Origin: an uncultured Oscillospiraceae bacterium | GTDB taxonomy: Bacteria > Bacillota > Clostridia > Oscillospirales > Ruminococcaceae | Direction: 5' to 3' | Assembly: GCA_934457235.1 (NCBI GenBank) | Contig: CAKSHT010000003.1 | Span: 1-45,432, forward strand | DNA: 45,432 bases | Shown here: piece after piece, positions 34,076-41,797 of the stretch | Position numbering within the stretch: position 1 is the stretch's first letter | Layout of the letters: each line of letters opens with the position of its first letter | Made by a program: the position numbers and the translations under genes | The notes under the pieces: model-generated | What the model was told of the DNA's origin: nothing | Seen by the model: the letters and a program-made list of their open reading frames with translations, nothing else | Database searches by the model: none

Positions 34076-34699
34076 ATGCCAGTCAGGGTCATTATCGTTG
34101 ATATCAGCGGGGCGGATTTTTCAGCGGCCGAAAAGTATCTTCCGTGCGTTTCTCAGCTTCGCCGGAACAGGATAGCCAAAAAGCGCAGCGACGGCGACAA
34201 GCTCCTGGCGCTGACCGCCGGGCTGCTTGTGTCTTCTGAGCTGAGCCACATGAGCGGTATCCCAAGGGATAAGCTGCGCTACGACCACGGACCTTTCGGG
34301 AAACCGTATCTTTCCGGCAGCGACGTGCAGTTTTCGATATCGCATACGGATGGCGCTGTATGTGCGGCGTTCTCCGCAGACGGCGAGGTCGGCGCGGATA
34401 TCGAGCGCAAGAGCCGCCGCGTGAGTGAACGTCTGTTTTCGCGGGTGCTGAGCGACGCAGAGCGTCCGCTGGTAAGCTCCGGTGAGGATTTTATCCGCCT
34501 ATGGGTGCAGAAAGAAGCGTTTTTAAAGCGCCTGGGCACCGGGATCGCGGACGACCTGCGGGGCGCGGATACTTCAGTGCTTAAAGATACAGCGGTGTTT
34601 GACTGCGGTGAATATTACATCGGGGTATCCGGCGGCGGAGCTGAAAACGCTGAGATAATAATGCTCCCGCTGGAAGATCTCCTGGCGGAATTCGACTGA
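34076..34699 (+). CDS. Sfp-type 4'-phosphopantetheinyl transferase
   Basis: 207 residues from the ATG 1 bp after the previous stop; the ribosome site is weak, so translation may depend on the upstream gene. It transfers phosphopantetheine from CoA to carrier proteins. The magnesium and CoA motif G-A-D-I-E (D108, E110) and W143-V-Q-K-E147-A-F-L-K151 are intact, as is the entry motif G-P-F-G-K-P-Y with S-I-S-H-T-D. No polyketide or peptide synthetase lies in the window; it may serve the fatty-acid acyl carrier protein or a cluster elsewhere. Confidence 0.9.
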   Translation: MPVRVIIVDISGADFSAAEKYLPCVSQLRRNRIAKKRSDGDKLLALTAGLLVSSELSHMSGIPRDKLRYDHGPFGKPYLSGSDVQFSISHTDGAVCAAFSADGEVGADIERKSRRVSERLFSRVLSDAERPLVSSGEDFIRLWVQKEAFLKRLGTGIADDLRGADTSVLKDTAVFDCGEYYIGVSGGGAENAEIIMLPLEDLLAEFD

Positions 34700-34706
34700 A
34701 TAATAC

Positions 34707-34746
34707 GGCGCACGGCGCGGATCTATCCGTTCCGTGCGCCTTTTTT
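34707..34746 (+). terminator. Strong terminator after the PPTase gene
   Basis: Stem GGCGCACGG/CCGTGCGCC (34707-34715 with 34732-34740) plus inner CGGAT/ATCCG, followed by six T. Confidence 0.9.
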
Positions 34747-34768
34747 CTGCAAGAAGTTCGTCAAAAGG

Positions 34769-34797
34769 TTGACAATTTCGGGAAAATAGTATATAAT
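34769..34797 (+). promoter_or_regulatory. Perfect-consensus sigma-A promoter of the DUF4430 operon
   Basis: TTGACA (34769-34774), 17-bp spacer, TATAAT (34792-34797): twelve of twelve consensus bases, the strongest promoter in the window. Confidence 0.92.
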
Positions 34798-34803
34798 GTA
34801 TGA

Positions 34804-34902
34804 GTTAGCGCAGACAGTTGATACTATAAAAGAACCGCCCGATGTCTGCACGGGTGAGATCGTCCGGGGCTTGCGCCCCACAGAACAGAGAGGAACATAA
34901 TA
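34804..34902 (+). promoter_or_regulatory. Structured 5' leader with mutually exclusive helices
   Basis: A 7-bp helix (34810-34816 with 34843-34849) shares its space with a 5-bp helix (34837-34841 with 34851-34855); both cannot form with the tight spacing seen. A GGGGC/GCCCC hairpin (34866-34870 with 34875-34879) follows, then GAGAGG before the ATG. No known riboswitch consensus, including the B12 box, is visible. Confidence 0.4.
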
Positions 34903-35778
34903 ATGAATTTCAGAAGAGCTATTTCTGCTGCGGCAGCTGCGGCTGTTGCATTCAGTGCGGTTTCTTTCAGCGCATTTGCCGCTGATAACGAGCCGGCTGG
35001 TTACGTATATTTCATGGCTGATAAGACCACCATCGGCCAGGGCTTCACTGTAGAGCCTGAGAAGGTGCCATTCTATGAGGGTGATAACGGTCTTGACGTT
35101 GTAAAGAGAGCCGCTGACGTGCTTTCCGAAGACACAGGCTACGGCGCATACGTCACTGCATTTGCCGACACCGACCTTGAAACCGAGGTCCCCGAAGCGA
35201 TCAGCGCAGTTTGCCCGGAGATGACCGGCAGAAACACCGAGGGCTACCTCAGCGCACTGGACTACACTGCAGAGAGCGGCTGGACATATTTCGTGAACGA
35301 CGAATATGCGCAGGTTGGTATCGGCGACTACACACCGGCTGACGGCGATGTCGTTGTATTCTCCTTCACCGTATATGGTTACGGAGCTGACCTCGGCGTT
35401 GACAATTCTTCCTGGGGCGGCGCGGCTGCCCTCAAGGAAGCGACCAAGAAGTCCGAGCTTGTTAAGCTCTGCGCGGAAGCAGCAGACGCTGACATCAACG
35501 AGTACGTTTTCTCCGGAGCTATGGAGGTTCTCGCACAGTACGAGGCTACCCAGGAGGATATCGACAATGCCGTTGACGGTCTGAGCAAGGCTCTTACAGA
35601 GACCGCTTCCACTGAGAACGCTGTTTCTGACGAAACAACCGCTGAAACTGCCGACACTTCCGCAGACGCAGACAACACCGAAAAGGGTTCTCCTTCCACC
35701 GGCGTTGAGGGCGCCGCTGTAGCATTCGCTGCTGTTCTCCTGGCAGGTGCTGGCATCGCGCTGAGCAAGAAGAAGTAA
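34903..35778 (+). CDS. Wall-anchored DUF4430 (transcobalamin beta-domain-like) protein
   Basis: 291 residues. Signal peptide about 1-27 (F-A-A-D). A DUF4430-like domain covers about 32-160: G-W-T-Y-F-V-N-D at 126-133 and Y-T-P-A-D-G-D-V-V-V-F are the family's typical strands; the fold is that of the C-terminal domain of animal transcobalamin and intrinsic factor. A helical segment (about 172-232) resembles small three-helix spacers. An acidic Thr/Ala linker leads to S-P-S-T-G at 263-267, a hydrophobic stretch and the tail S-K-K-K, a variant sorting signal. It is placed on the cell wall. Its stop overlaps the next start (TAATG), so the two proteins are made together. Confidence 0.88.
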   Translation: MNFRRAISAAAAAAVAFSAVSFSAFAADNEPAGYVYFMADKTTIGQGFTVEPEKVPFYEGDNGLDVVKRAADVLSEDTGYGAYVTAFADTDLETEVPEAISAVCPEMTGRNTEGYLSALDYTAESGWTYFVNDEYAQVGIGDYTPADGDVVVFSFTVYGYGADLGVDNSSWGGAAALKEATKKSELVKLCAEAADADINEYVFSGAMEVLAQYEATQEDIDNAVDGLSKALTETASTENAVSDETTAETADTSADADNTEKGSPSTGVEGAAVAFAAVLLAGAGIALSKKK

Positions 35779-37412
35779 TGAAGCGCTTTACTGGAATATT
35801 AACGGCGGTCTGCACTGCATTGTTCATAGCGGTGCAGACCGCTTTTTCCGCCCCGGCGGAGCCAGAGCGGCTCCGGAGGATAAACGAGTGCTTCAGGTAT
35901 TTCATGGAGCAGCGCGGCGCGGAGAGTTTCTGGGACGGTCTGGAAAGCGGAACTGCCGACTGGGCAGCGTACTGCTACGCAAGGCTCAACGGTGCTGACG
36001 GCGCGGAAAAATACGCCTCCTCGGTGGAAAAACACATCGCTGAGCTGGCTGAGGGCGGTGCGTTCATCCGCCCCACGGAATATCAGCGCTCGGCAATATG
36101 CATAGCCGTGACAGGCGGCGACGCTTCGCAGGCGGTTCGGCTCGGGGCGTTTGACTGCGACTTTCTGGACAAGCAGGGCTTCAACGCGTATATCTGGGCG
36201 CTTATCGCGATAAATGTAACGGGGCTTGAAGCTCCGGAAAATGCCGTGAATACTGCGGACTCGCTGACGGAATATATCATCTCGCAGCAGCATGATGACG
36301 GAAGCTTCTCGCTGTTCGGGGACAACGGAGATGTGGATATCACAGCGGCGGCGGTCTATGCGCTGTGCGGCACGGATGTACCGGGGGCTTCACGGGCGGC
36401 GGAGCGCGGAGCGGAGTGGCTGAGCGGCTTTGAAACATACTCTACAATGGGCGTGCGTAACTGCGAGAGCACGGCGCAGGCGGTTATGGCGCTTTCGGCG
36501 GCGGGATACACGGAAAAGGCGCTTTCGGCGGCTTCACAGCTGGAGGAATATCACCGCGAAGGAGGTTATGCGCACCTGCCGGACGGCGAGATAAATTCAA
36601 TGGCTACCGCCCAGGCTATGGAAGCGCTTACGGCGCTGGAGCTGGCGGAGCGCGGTGAAAGTCTGTTCGGGAAGTTCGCGAACAGCCAGACCGGGGATAA
36701 CACCTCTGAAATTACGGAAAATGCCGCTGTAACGTCTGAAACTTCGTCGGAACAGCCGGAAACAACACAGGCAGCGGACGCGGCGGATAACGGAGTATTT
36801 AACGGAACACATATAAAGATCATCATTTCCGGGCTGTCCGGAGCGGGTGCGCTGGTGTGCGTGATATTTTTTGCCGTTAAGCGCAGAAAAATGCTGATAC
36901 CGGCGGCGGTACTGCTTGCGGCGCTCTCCGGCGGAGTGTGGTTGCTGGATATCCGGACGGCGGACGAATATTATGCGCAGAGCGTCACCGGAGGACTTCA
37001 TGTGACGTTCTCAGCGGACTGCCTGGCGGCGCTGGACGATATGGACAGTATAGACGAGGACGTAAATCCCGCCGATGTTATCCCGCCGGACGGCATAGTG
37101 ATAGCTCAGTGCGGACTTTCGCTGCCGGAGGGCGCTTCGGCGTTTGACGCGCTGACATCGGCGGCGCGGGCTCAGAAAGTCCGGGTGGATTACACGGGCG
37201 GCATGTATGGCACTTATGTCCGCAGCATAGGATATATCAGTGAATTCGGGTTCGGGGAGCTGAGCGGCTGGATGTACAGGGTGAACGGGAAGTTTCCGGA
37301 TACATCCGCTTCAAATTACGTCCTTTCCGAGGGCGACGTGGTGGAATTTGTTTACACCTGCGACCTTGGCAGGGACGTCGGTGACGTATATTCCGCCGAA
37401 ACTTCCGGATAA
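35778..37412 (+). CDS. Membrane protein joining an alpha/alpha-toroid to a DUF4430 domain
   Basis: 544 residues. Signal peptide about 1-25. Residues about 30-295 repeat helix pairs of the prenyltransferase/terpenoid-cyclase toroid, with H-D-D-G-S-F at 172-177, D-V-D-I-T-A-A-A-V-Y-A-L at 185-196 and S-T-A-Q-A-V-M-A-L-S-A-A-G-Y at 231-244. A Thr/Glu/Ala linker (305-340), two membrane helices (about 346-368 and 372-391) and a second DUF4430 domain (about 440-535: G-W-M-Y-R-V-N-G at 497-504, L-S-E-G-D-V-V-E-F-V-Y) follow. With two helices both soluble domains face outside. The domain pair matches intrinsic factor/transcobalamin, although the order is split by the membrane. No enzyme residues of true cyclases are evident. 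Confidence 0.88.
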   Translation: MKRFTGILTAVCTALFIAVQTAFSAPAEPERLRRINECFRYFMEQRGAESFWDGLESGTADWAAYCYARLNGADGAEKYASSVEKHIAELAEGGAFIRPTEYQRSAICIAVTGGDASQAVRLGAFDCDFLDKQGFNAYIWALIAINVTGLEAPENAVNTADSLTEYIISQQHDDGSFSLFGDNGDVDITAAAVYALCGTDVPGASRAAERGAEWLSGFETYSTMGVRNCESTAQAVMALSAAGYTEKALSAASQLEEYHREGGYAHLPDGEINSMATAQAMEALTALELAERGESLFGKFANSQTGDNTSEITENAAVTSETSSEQPETTQAADAADNGVFNGTHIKIIISGLSGAGALVCVIFFAVKRRKMLIPAAVLLAALSGGVWLLDIRTADEYYAQSVTGGLHVTFSADCLAALDDMDSIDEDVNPADVIPPDGIVIAQCGLSLPEGASAFDALTSAARAQKVRVDYTGGMYGTYVRSIGYISEFGFGELSGWMYRVNGKFPDTSASNYVLSEGDVVEFVYTCDLGRDVGDVYSAETSG

Positions 37413-37501
37413 TGGGTCGATTAGCGCGAAAATCTGTTTTTTGCACAAATATTTTGAACAAAATTTGTGGAAAGCGCATGCCCGTTTTTGGTAAGTGTCG
37501 C

Positions 37502-37530
37502 TTGCAAATCCCGCGGGAATATGTTATAAT
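37502..37530 (+). promoter_or_regulatory. Promoter of the polytopic membrane protein
   Basis: TTGCAA (37502-37507), 17-bp spacer, TATAAT (37525-37530) with TGT before it (extended -10). The gap 37413-37501 holds no clear terminator. Confidence 0.82.
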
Positions 37531-37607
37531 TTAATAGAATTATATAGCATGGAGCAGTGCGCCGGGGATTATGCGCCTGCGCCGTTCTGATTAGGAGGAA
37601 TTACTTA

Positions 37608-39149
37608 ATGACATCTGCCGCAGTAAATAACGCCGCAGCAGGAGGTTCCACACCCATGCACAAGAAAATTGGCATTGGTATGGCAGCTTTCGCTGTTATA
37701 GAGGCTGTTGTTACATTCTTTCTGGTAATGAAGCCGCTTTTCATAAATCCGGTCTACAGCCAGTGCAACGCTTATAACGAGGAAGGCAAGACATGTATCG
37801 TCAAGCTCTTCGGCAAGACCTTCGCTTCTGAAGCTGAGATCGCCAACAACCAGATCATACTGTCTCTCTGGGACACCATCGTTAATATCATACTGATATA
37901 CCTGGTTATCACTGGTATTCTTCTGGTGCTTGCGTTCTGCTTCTACAAGGGCTTCTCTTTCGCAAAGTCCTATCTTATTTCCGTATTCGGCGCAAAGGCT
38001 GTCATCGGCATGGTCCCGCTGCTTATTCCCTTTGCTAACCTCGTTTACAGAAACTCCATCAAGGCGTTCGGCATTATCGACGCTGTTATCTGCCTTGTCG
38101 GATGCGTTTTCTGCGTATACCAGAACTCCGATGAATACGCAGACGACATGCTGTTTACCGATGAAGAGCGCTCCGCAATGTGGAAGCGCGGCATAACCGG
38201 CGGCATAATGTTCGCAGCTATGGCTGCGGTAACTGTTTTCACGAATTTCGCGCTGGCTGCTTATGGAAGCCTTACACTTCAGGGCGGCAACTGGTCCATC
38301 ATTATCGGCTGGGTAGGAAGCGGCAATGACACTTCCATCGTTCAGGGCATCGTGCTGGTACTCCTCCTGGGTATTGCGCTTATCGGCGCTATCGCTTACA
38401 CCCGCGACGGCGAGTGGGCGCTGCTGTACTTCTTCTCATTCGGCGCTGTTATTGCTGTTACCGACCTGGTAGCTATAATTGAGCGTTTCGCATGGGTAGT
38501 CAAGACCTACAATCCTACAAAGGCGCTTGCAAAGACCGGCGACGAATCCGCGACCGCATGGCTCAGCAACAATGGCATGACATCCAAGTGGTGGATCGCT
38601 ACTGTATTCCTGATACTCGCGTGCATTGCTTCCGCTGCCCTTGCAGTATTCGCATTCACAAAGATCAAGAGCAAGTTCAGCTTCAAGCACTCTGACGGCG
38701 AGAAAAAGCCGTTCATCGCACTGCTTATCGGCGTTGGCTCCCTTATCCTCAGCTTCGCTGTGACAATGGTAGCCGTACTGATGTACGACAAGCTGGTATT
38801 TACTTACTTACAGTTCGGCGCTATGGATTATATGTACATCATTCTTTACGGCGGTGTTACACTGTTCCTGGCTGCTGCAATGTGGTGCGGTTACGGCTTC
38901 TCCAAGTTCGGTACGCTGGCGCTGTATATTCTGATCGCTTCCAACAACTTCTCTTCCATCTTCACGGTATTCGGCGCACGCGCTTCCAAGATCGCTGACA
39001 TGGCTAGACAGGGCTACAGCTTCGCAGGCTATAACTACATAATCTGCGCTGTTATGTACATTCTTTCCATCGTCCTCTGCCTCGGTATCATTGCGGTATT
39101 CGTTGTCAAGGAAGTTAAGGATTTCATGTATCAGAAGCGTTATTCATGA
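37608..39149 (+). CDS. Polytopic membrane protein, about 11 helices, unknown function
   Basis: 513 residues from the ATG at 37608 (TAGGAGGAA upstream). About eleven hydrophobic helices spread over the whole length (roughly 20-45, 83-118, 123-148, 153-172, 200-222, 240-262, 268-292, 328-350, 362-388, 395-425, 470-500). The first outer loop carries two cysteines (S-Q-C-N and K-T-C-I-V) and resembles a small extracellular hairpin. No transporter signature is recognised. It follows the DUF4430 pair but has its own promoter; co-function is possible, not shown. Confidence 0.85.
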   Translation: MTSAAVNNAAAGGSTPMHKKIGIGMAAFAVIEAVVTFFLVMKPLFINPVYSQCNAYNEEGKTCIVKLFGKTFASEAEIANNQIILSLWDTIVNIILIYLVITGILLVLAFCFYKGFSFAKSYLISVFGAKAVIGMVPLLIPFANLVYRNSIKAFGIIDAVICLVGCVFCVYQNSDEYADDMLFTDEERSAMWKRGITGGIMFAAMAAVTVFTNFALAAYGSLTLQGGNWSIIIGWVGSGNDTSIVQGIVLVLLLGIALIGAIAYTRDGEWALLYFFSFGAVIAVTDLVAIIERFAWVVKTYNPTKALAKTGDESATAWLSNNGMTSKWWIATVFLILACIASAALAVFAFTKIKSKFSFKHSDGEKKPFIALLIGVGSLILSFAVTMVAVLMYDKLVFTYLQFGAMDYMYIILYGGVTLFLAAAMWCGYGFSKFGTLALYILIASNNFSSIFTVFGARASKIADMARQGYSFAGYNYIICAVMYILSIVLCLGIIAVFVVKEVKDFMYQKRYS

Positions 39150-39164
39150 TCTTATGCGACACAG

Positions 39165-39202
39165 AAATATCCCCCGGTCGAAAGACCAGGGGATATTTTT
39201 TT
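39165..39202 (+). terminator. Terminator after the polytopic protein
   Basis: A 10-bp outer stem (39165-39174 with 39189-39198), inner GGTC-GAAA-GACC, and a run of seven T. The T run touches the stop codon of the convergent SpoIID-like gene, which may use the same hairpin. Confidence 0.88.
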
Positions 39203-40574
39203 ATCCGGTTCGCTGCGTTCCAAAGCGTATGAAATTGTATTCCTTTGACACTGCGTCCCAGGTCGGGGCGCCGACGACTCCGGAAACCGGAAGTCCGAAA
39301 AGCTCCTGGAATACCCGCACTGCCTCCTCGGTCTGCGGTCCGAAATACCCGGTTACAGGGATCTCCGGTATATCACGGTAGGTTCTTCCGATGACGTTGA
39401 GGTAGGTCTGGAACGCCCGTACATCGTTGTTGCTCAGACCTGGAGTGAGGACGTATCCGGGGTACAGTGCCGCGGTGTTCCCGGCGTATCCCTCAGGCAG
39501 TCCGCTGAGGATATTGTTGAATATCTCCTGGATTGTAGTCCATGTGGCGAAGTCCACGACACCGTCGGGGTTAAGCCCGTAAAACTGCTCAAACGCCCTT
39601 ACCTGGCGCTCGGTATCGCTGCCGAAAACACCGTTTGCCGGTCCGGAGGGTATCTCGGGATTGAAGTACGCGATGACGTTGAGGTAGTATTGCAGGTAGC
39701 TGACGAAGATCCCATAATCGCCATTGCTGAGCTGCTCCGGAAAATTCTCCTCGACCTCGGACGGACGCAGTCCTTCGGAGGTCAGCTCCGCGAGATTCTT
39801 GACGGCAACATAAATGTACTTTATCTGGTACCATGTCGCCTTATTCACGATGCCGGTCTGCGGAAGTCCGAAAACTCCCTGGAACACCCGGACTGCCTCG
39901 GCGGTGTTTTCGCGGTAAAATCCGTTCGCCGGGGTTATCTTGGGGATCGCGGGGTAGTTGTCCGCGATGCGGTTCAGTTCCACCTGTATCGTTCGCACCT
40001 CGTTGCCGGAGCTGCCGATACCGAACGGAGTTCCCGGGTAGCTGCCGATAAACGGCTCGACCGCGGCGTTACGGACGATATCTATATCGCTGCCATAGTA
40101 GTACTGAAGCATCTCGTAGGGCGTGTAGCCGCGGTTGGCAAGCTCGACAGTCCCCCACTGGGAAAGCCCCTGGCAGGTCACGGACGTACCGTTGCAGAAC
40201 TGCGTGAACAGCGGCTCGACAGTCCCGCGGCGTATCACGTAGTTATTGAATATCTCATTGACGATGTTGCTGATGTTGTTGAAGATATTCCGGCCGTAAA
40301 CGAACGCCTGGTCGTACTGTGTGGAGCTGGTTATATCAAAATTGTATCCGCGGCTGCGGTACCACTCGGTGTAAACGCGGTTGAGAGCGAATGTCACCTG
40401 GGCGTAGATGTTCGCGCGGATAGCGGCTTCCGGCCAGGTCGGATATATCTCGCTGCTCGCCACGTTCTTTATGTAGTCCGGAAAGGACAGCGTGACGTTA
40501 TCCGCCGGGGAGTTGGGCGGTCCGAGGTGTACCGTTATTGTTTCCGGAATAGATGGTGTGGAAATATCAGGCAT
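39201..40574 (-). CDS. SpoIID-domain protein with three peptidoglycan-binding repeats
   Basis: 457 residues from the ATG at 40574, which overlaps the upstream stop by 8 bp. Residues about 15-180 have the SpoIID/LytB pattern: Y-I-K-N-V-A-S-S-E-I-Y-P-T-W-P-E-A-A-I-R-A, where the Glu matches the catalytic Glu of the SpoIID lytic transglycosylase, and Q-G-L-S-Q-W-G-T-V. Three PG_binding_1 domains follow (about 190-270, 285-365, 378-450), each with G-x-F-x-x-x-T-x-x-A-V-x-x-F-Q or close. No signal peptide or membrane helix is visible, unlike B. subtilis SpoIID. Likely to cut or bind peptidoglycan, perhaps during sporulation. Confidence 0.88.
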   Translation of the reverse strand: MPDISTPSIPETITVHLGPPNSPADNVTLSFPDYIKNVASSEIYPTWPEAAIRANIYAQVTFALNRVYTEWYRSRGYNFDITSSTQYDQAFVYGRNIFNNISNIVNEIFNNYVIRRGTVEPLFTQFCNGTSVTCQGLSQWGTVELANRGYTPYEMLQYYYGSDIDIVRNAAVEPFIGSYPGTPFGIGSSGNEVRTIQVELNRIADNYPAIPKITPANGFYRENTAEAVRVFQGVFGLPQTGIVNKATWYQIKYIYVAVKNLAELTSEGLRPSEVEENFPEQLSNGDYGIFVSYLQYYLNVIAYFNPEIPSGPANGVFGSDTERQVRAFEQFYGLNPDGVVDFATWTTIQEIFNNILSGLPEGYAGNTAALYPGYVLTPGLSNNDVRAFQTYLNVIGRTYRDIPEIPVTGYFGPQTEEAVRVFQELFGLPVSGVVGAPTWDAVSKEYNFIRFGTQRTG

Positions 40575-41664
40575 CGGGCACCTCCGTAAGGTCAGGCTCG
40601 GTTTCGGCGATGGTCTCCTTTTCGCCAATGCCGATGGAGGGGACCATTGCAGTACGCTGGACCGAGAGGATACCCTCAAATATGGGCAGCCCGCGTATAG
40701 AAATAGGAATATACCCCTTTGCCGTGATGTCGGCATCATAGAGCGAATAGGGCTGCACGGCGCAGTTCGGGGTCTGGGAAAGGCTGCTGGAGGGCGCGGG
40801 GACATTCACCACAGGGGTCTGACCGCTTTCGTCGGTCGTGAGGTCGTAGAATATGTGACGGCTGCCACCGATGATTTTTGATATCTTTACGTTTGCGCCC
40901 GGTACGGGGAGCGCGTTACGCGCCGTGTATGTCCGGAAGCGCAGCGAACCCTGCCGCGTGTTCGCCCGGAGAAATTCGTCAAGGTCGGTGTACTCCGGTT
41001 CCTTGGGGTAGTCCGGGAAATTGTCGTTTTCGTTCTGTACAAGCGGTTTCACGTCATCGCGGGAATTGACCGCAGGCTGCTGGTTCTCAAAGCTGCGGCG
41101 GCCGAGCTGTTCGTCCGGGGACTGTCCGCTTTCGGGGATAGTGCCTATGCTTTCGAACTGCGCCGGGTCGGCGGTGGTGTTTTCCCCTTCCCGCTGGAAC
41201 GGTGCGGGCTGTTCAGGCTCGTTGATGTACTTGATGTTGTTGTTTTCGACGTCTACGGCGTTGTTCGTGAAGTCGTTCTGTGGAGCTTCGTCCGTAAACT
41301 GCGGCGGAAGCGTGGTGAAATCGTCCGTGCTGTCCGTGGCCGCCGGAGCGCTCTGCGGTTCCTGGGACTGCCGGCTTTCGTCTGCCGGTATGGAAAGCTC
41401 AGAGAAGTACTTCTCAAGGTCGCTGGCGGCGGTCTGATCCGGCGACCAGCTGATTATCGTCGGAGCACGCGGAGCTTCCGGCGCGGCGTCTGCGGGGAGT
41501 ACCTGCGGCTGAGCCGGCGTATCCTGCGGCGGGGACGGCTCCTGCGTATCCTTTGGCTCCTCCGGGAGCATTTCCGGGAATTCCAGCTTTCCCGGAGCGG
41601 CTGCCCGGCTGTATTCCATCAGTTCACGCTTGTATTTTTCAACAAGCTTCTTCATGTCGTCCAT
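40567..41664 (-). CDS. Pro/Gln-rich protein with C-terminal beta-domain, partner of the SpoIID-like protein
   Basis: 365 residues. A short helical start (M-D-D-M-K-K-L-V-E-K-Y-K) is followed by about 200 residues of Pro/Gln/Glu/Asn-rich, probably disordered sequence. Residues about 240-350 form a beta-domain of the carboxypeptidase-regulatory type: G-S-L-R-F-R-T-Y-T-A-R near its start, V-P-G-A-N-V-K-I, T-T-D-E-S-G-Q-T-P and G-L-P-I-F-E-G-I-L. Such domains are often found in spore-coat or surface adhesin proteins. AAGGAGGT precedes the ATG. Translation of the next gene is coupled through an 8-bp overlap, so the two act together. No named family. Confidence 0.8.
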   Translation of the reverse strand: MDDMKKLVEKYKRELMEYSRAAAPGKLEFPEMLPEEPKDTQEPSPPQDTPAQPQVLPADAAPEAPRAPTIISWSPDQTAASDLEKYFSELSIPADESRQSQEPQSAPAATDSTDDFTTLPPQFTDEAPQNDFTNNAVDVENNNIKYINEPEQPAPFQREGENTTADPAQFESIGTIPESGQSPDEQLGRRSFENQQPAVNSRDDVKPLVQNENDNFPDYPKEPEYTDLDEFLRANTRQGSLRFRTYTARNALPVPGANVKISKIIGGSRHIFYDLTTDESGQTPVVNVPAPSSSLSQTPNCAVQPYSLYDADITAKGYIPISIRGLPIFEGILSVQRTAMVPSIGIGEKETIAETEPDLTEVPDA

Positions 41665-41693
41665 GATGTACCTCCTTATGTTGTTTTTGGTTG

Positions 41694-41722
41694 ATTATAT
41701 GCCGGCAGGCTGCGGTTAATGC
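41694..41722 (-). promoter_or_regulatory. Sporulation sigma-E-like promoter of the SpoIID-domain operon
   Basis: On the minus strand CATATAAT (41694-41701) matches seven of eight bases of the sigma-E -10 CATACAAT; GCATTAA (41716-41722) 14 bp upstream is a partial match to the -35. No sigma-A -35 is at 17 bp. The hexamer TATAAT inside it could still serve sigma-A. Confidence 0.4.
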
Positions 41723-41732
41723 AGAAATGTGC

Positions 41733-41761
41733 TTTACAACCGCCGTGCGTTGTGGTATAAT
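41733..41761 (+). promoter_or_regulatory. Promoter of the aminotransferase gene
   Basis: TTTACA (41733-41738), 17-bp spacer, TATAAT (41756-41761) with TGG just before it. Confidence 0.85.
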
Positions 41762-41797
41762 CAATGTAGTAACCTCATCAAGAAAGGACGTATCTGC

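Noticed and set aside
31939-34092. Minus-strand open frame of 717 codons spanning three genes
   Set aside because: It is antisense to the SGNH, Rsm22-like and secreted-protein genes, crosses their junctions, has no ribosome site and shows no domain; biased codon use on the plus strand explains it.
34810-34855. H-type pseudoknot in the DUF4430 leader
   Set aside because: The joint crossing the 7-bp helix would be 1 nt, too short; the two helices are more likely alternatives.
34804-34902. Cobalamin riboswitch upstream of the DUF4430 operon
   Set aside because: The leader is only about 100 nt and lacks the B12 box and the conserved core; it cannot be called one.
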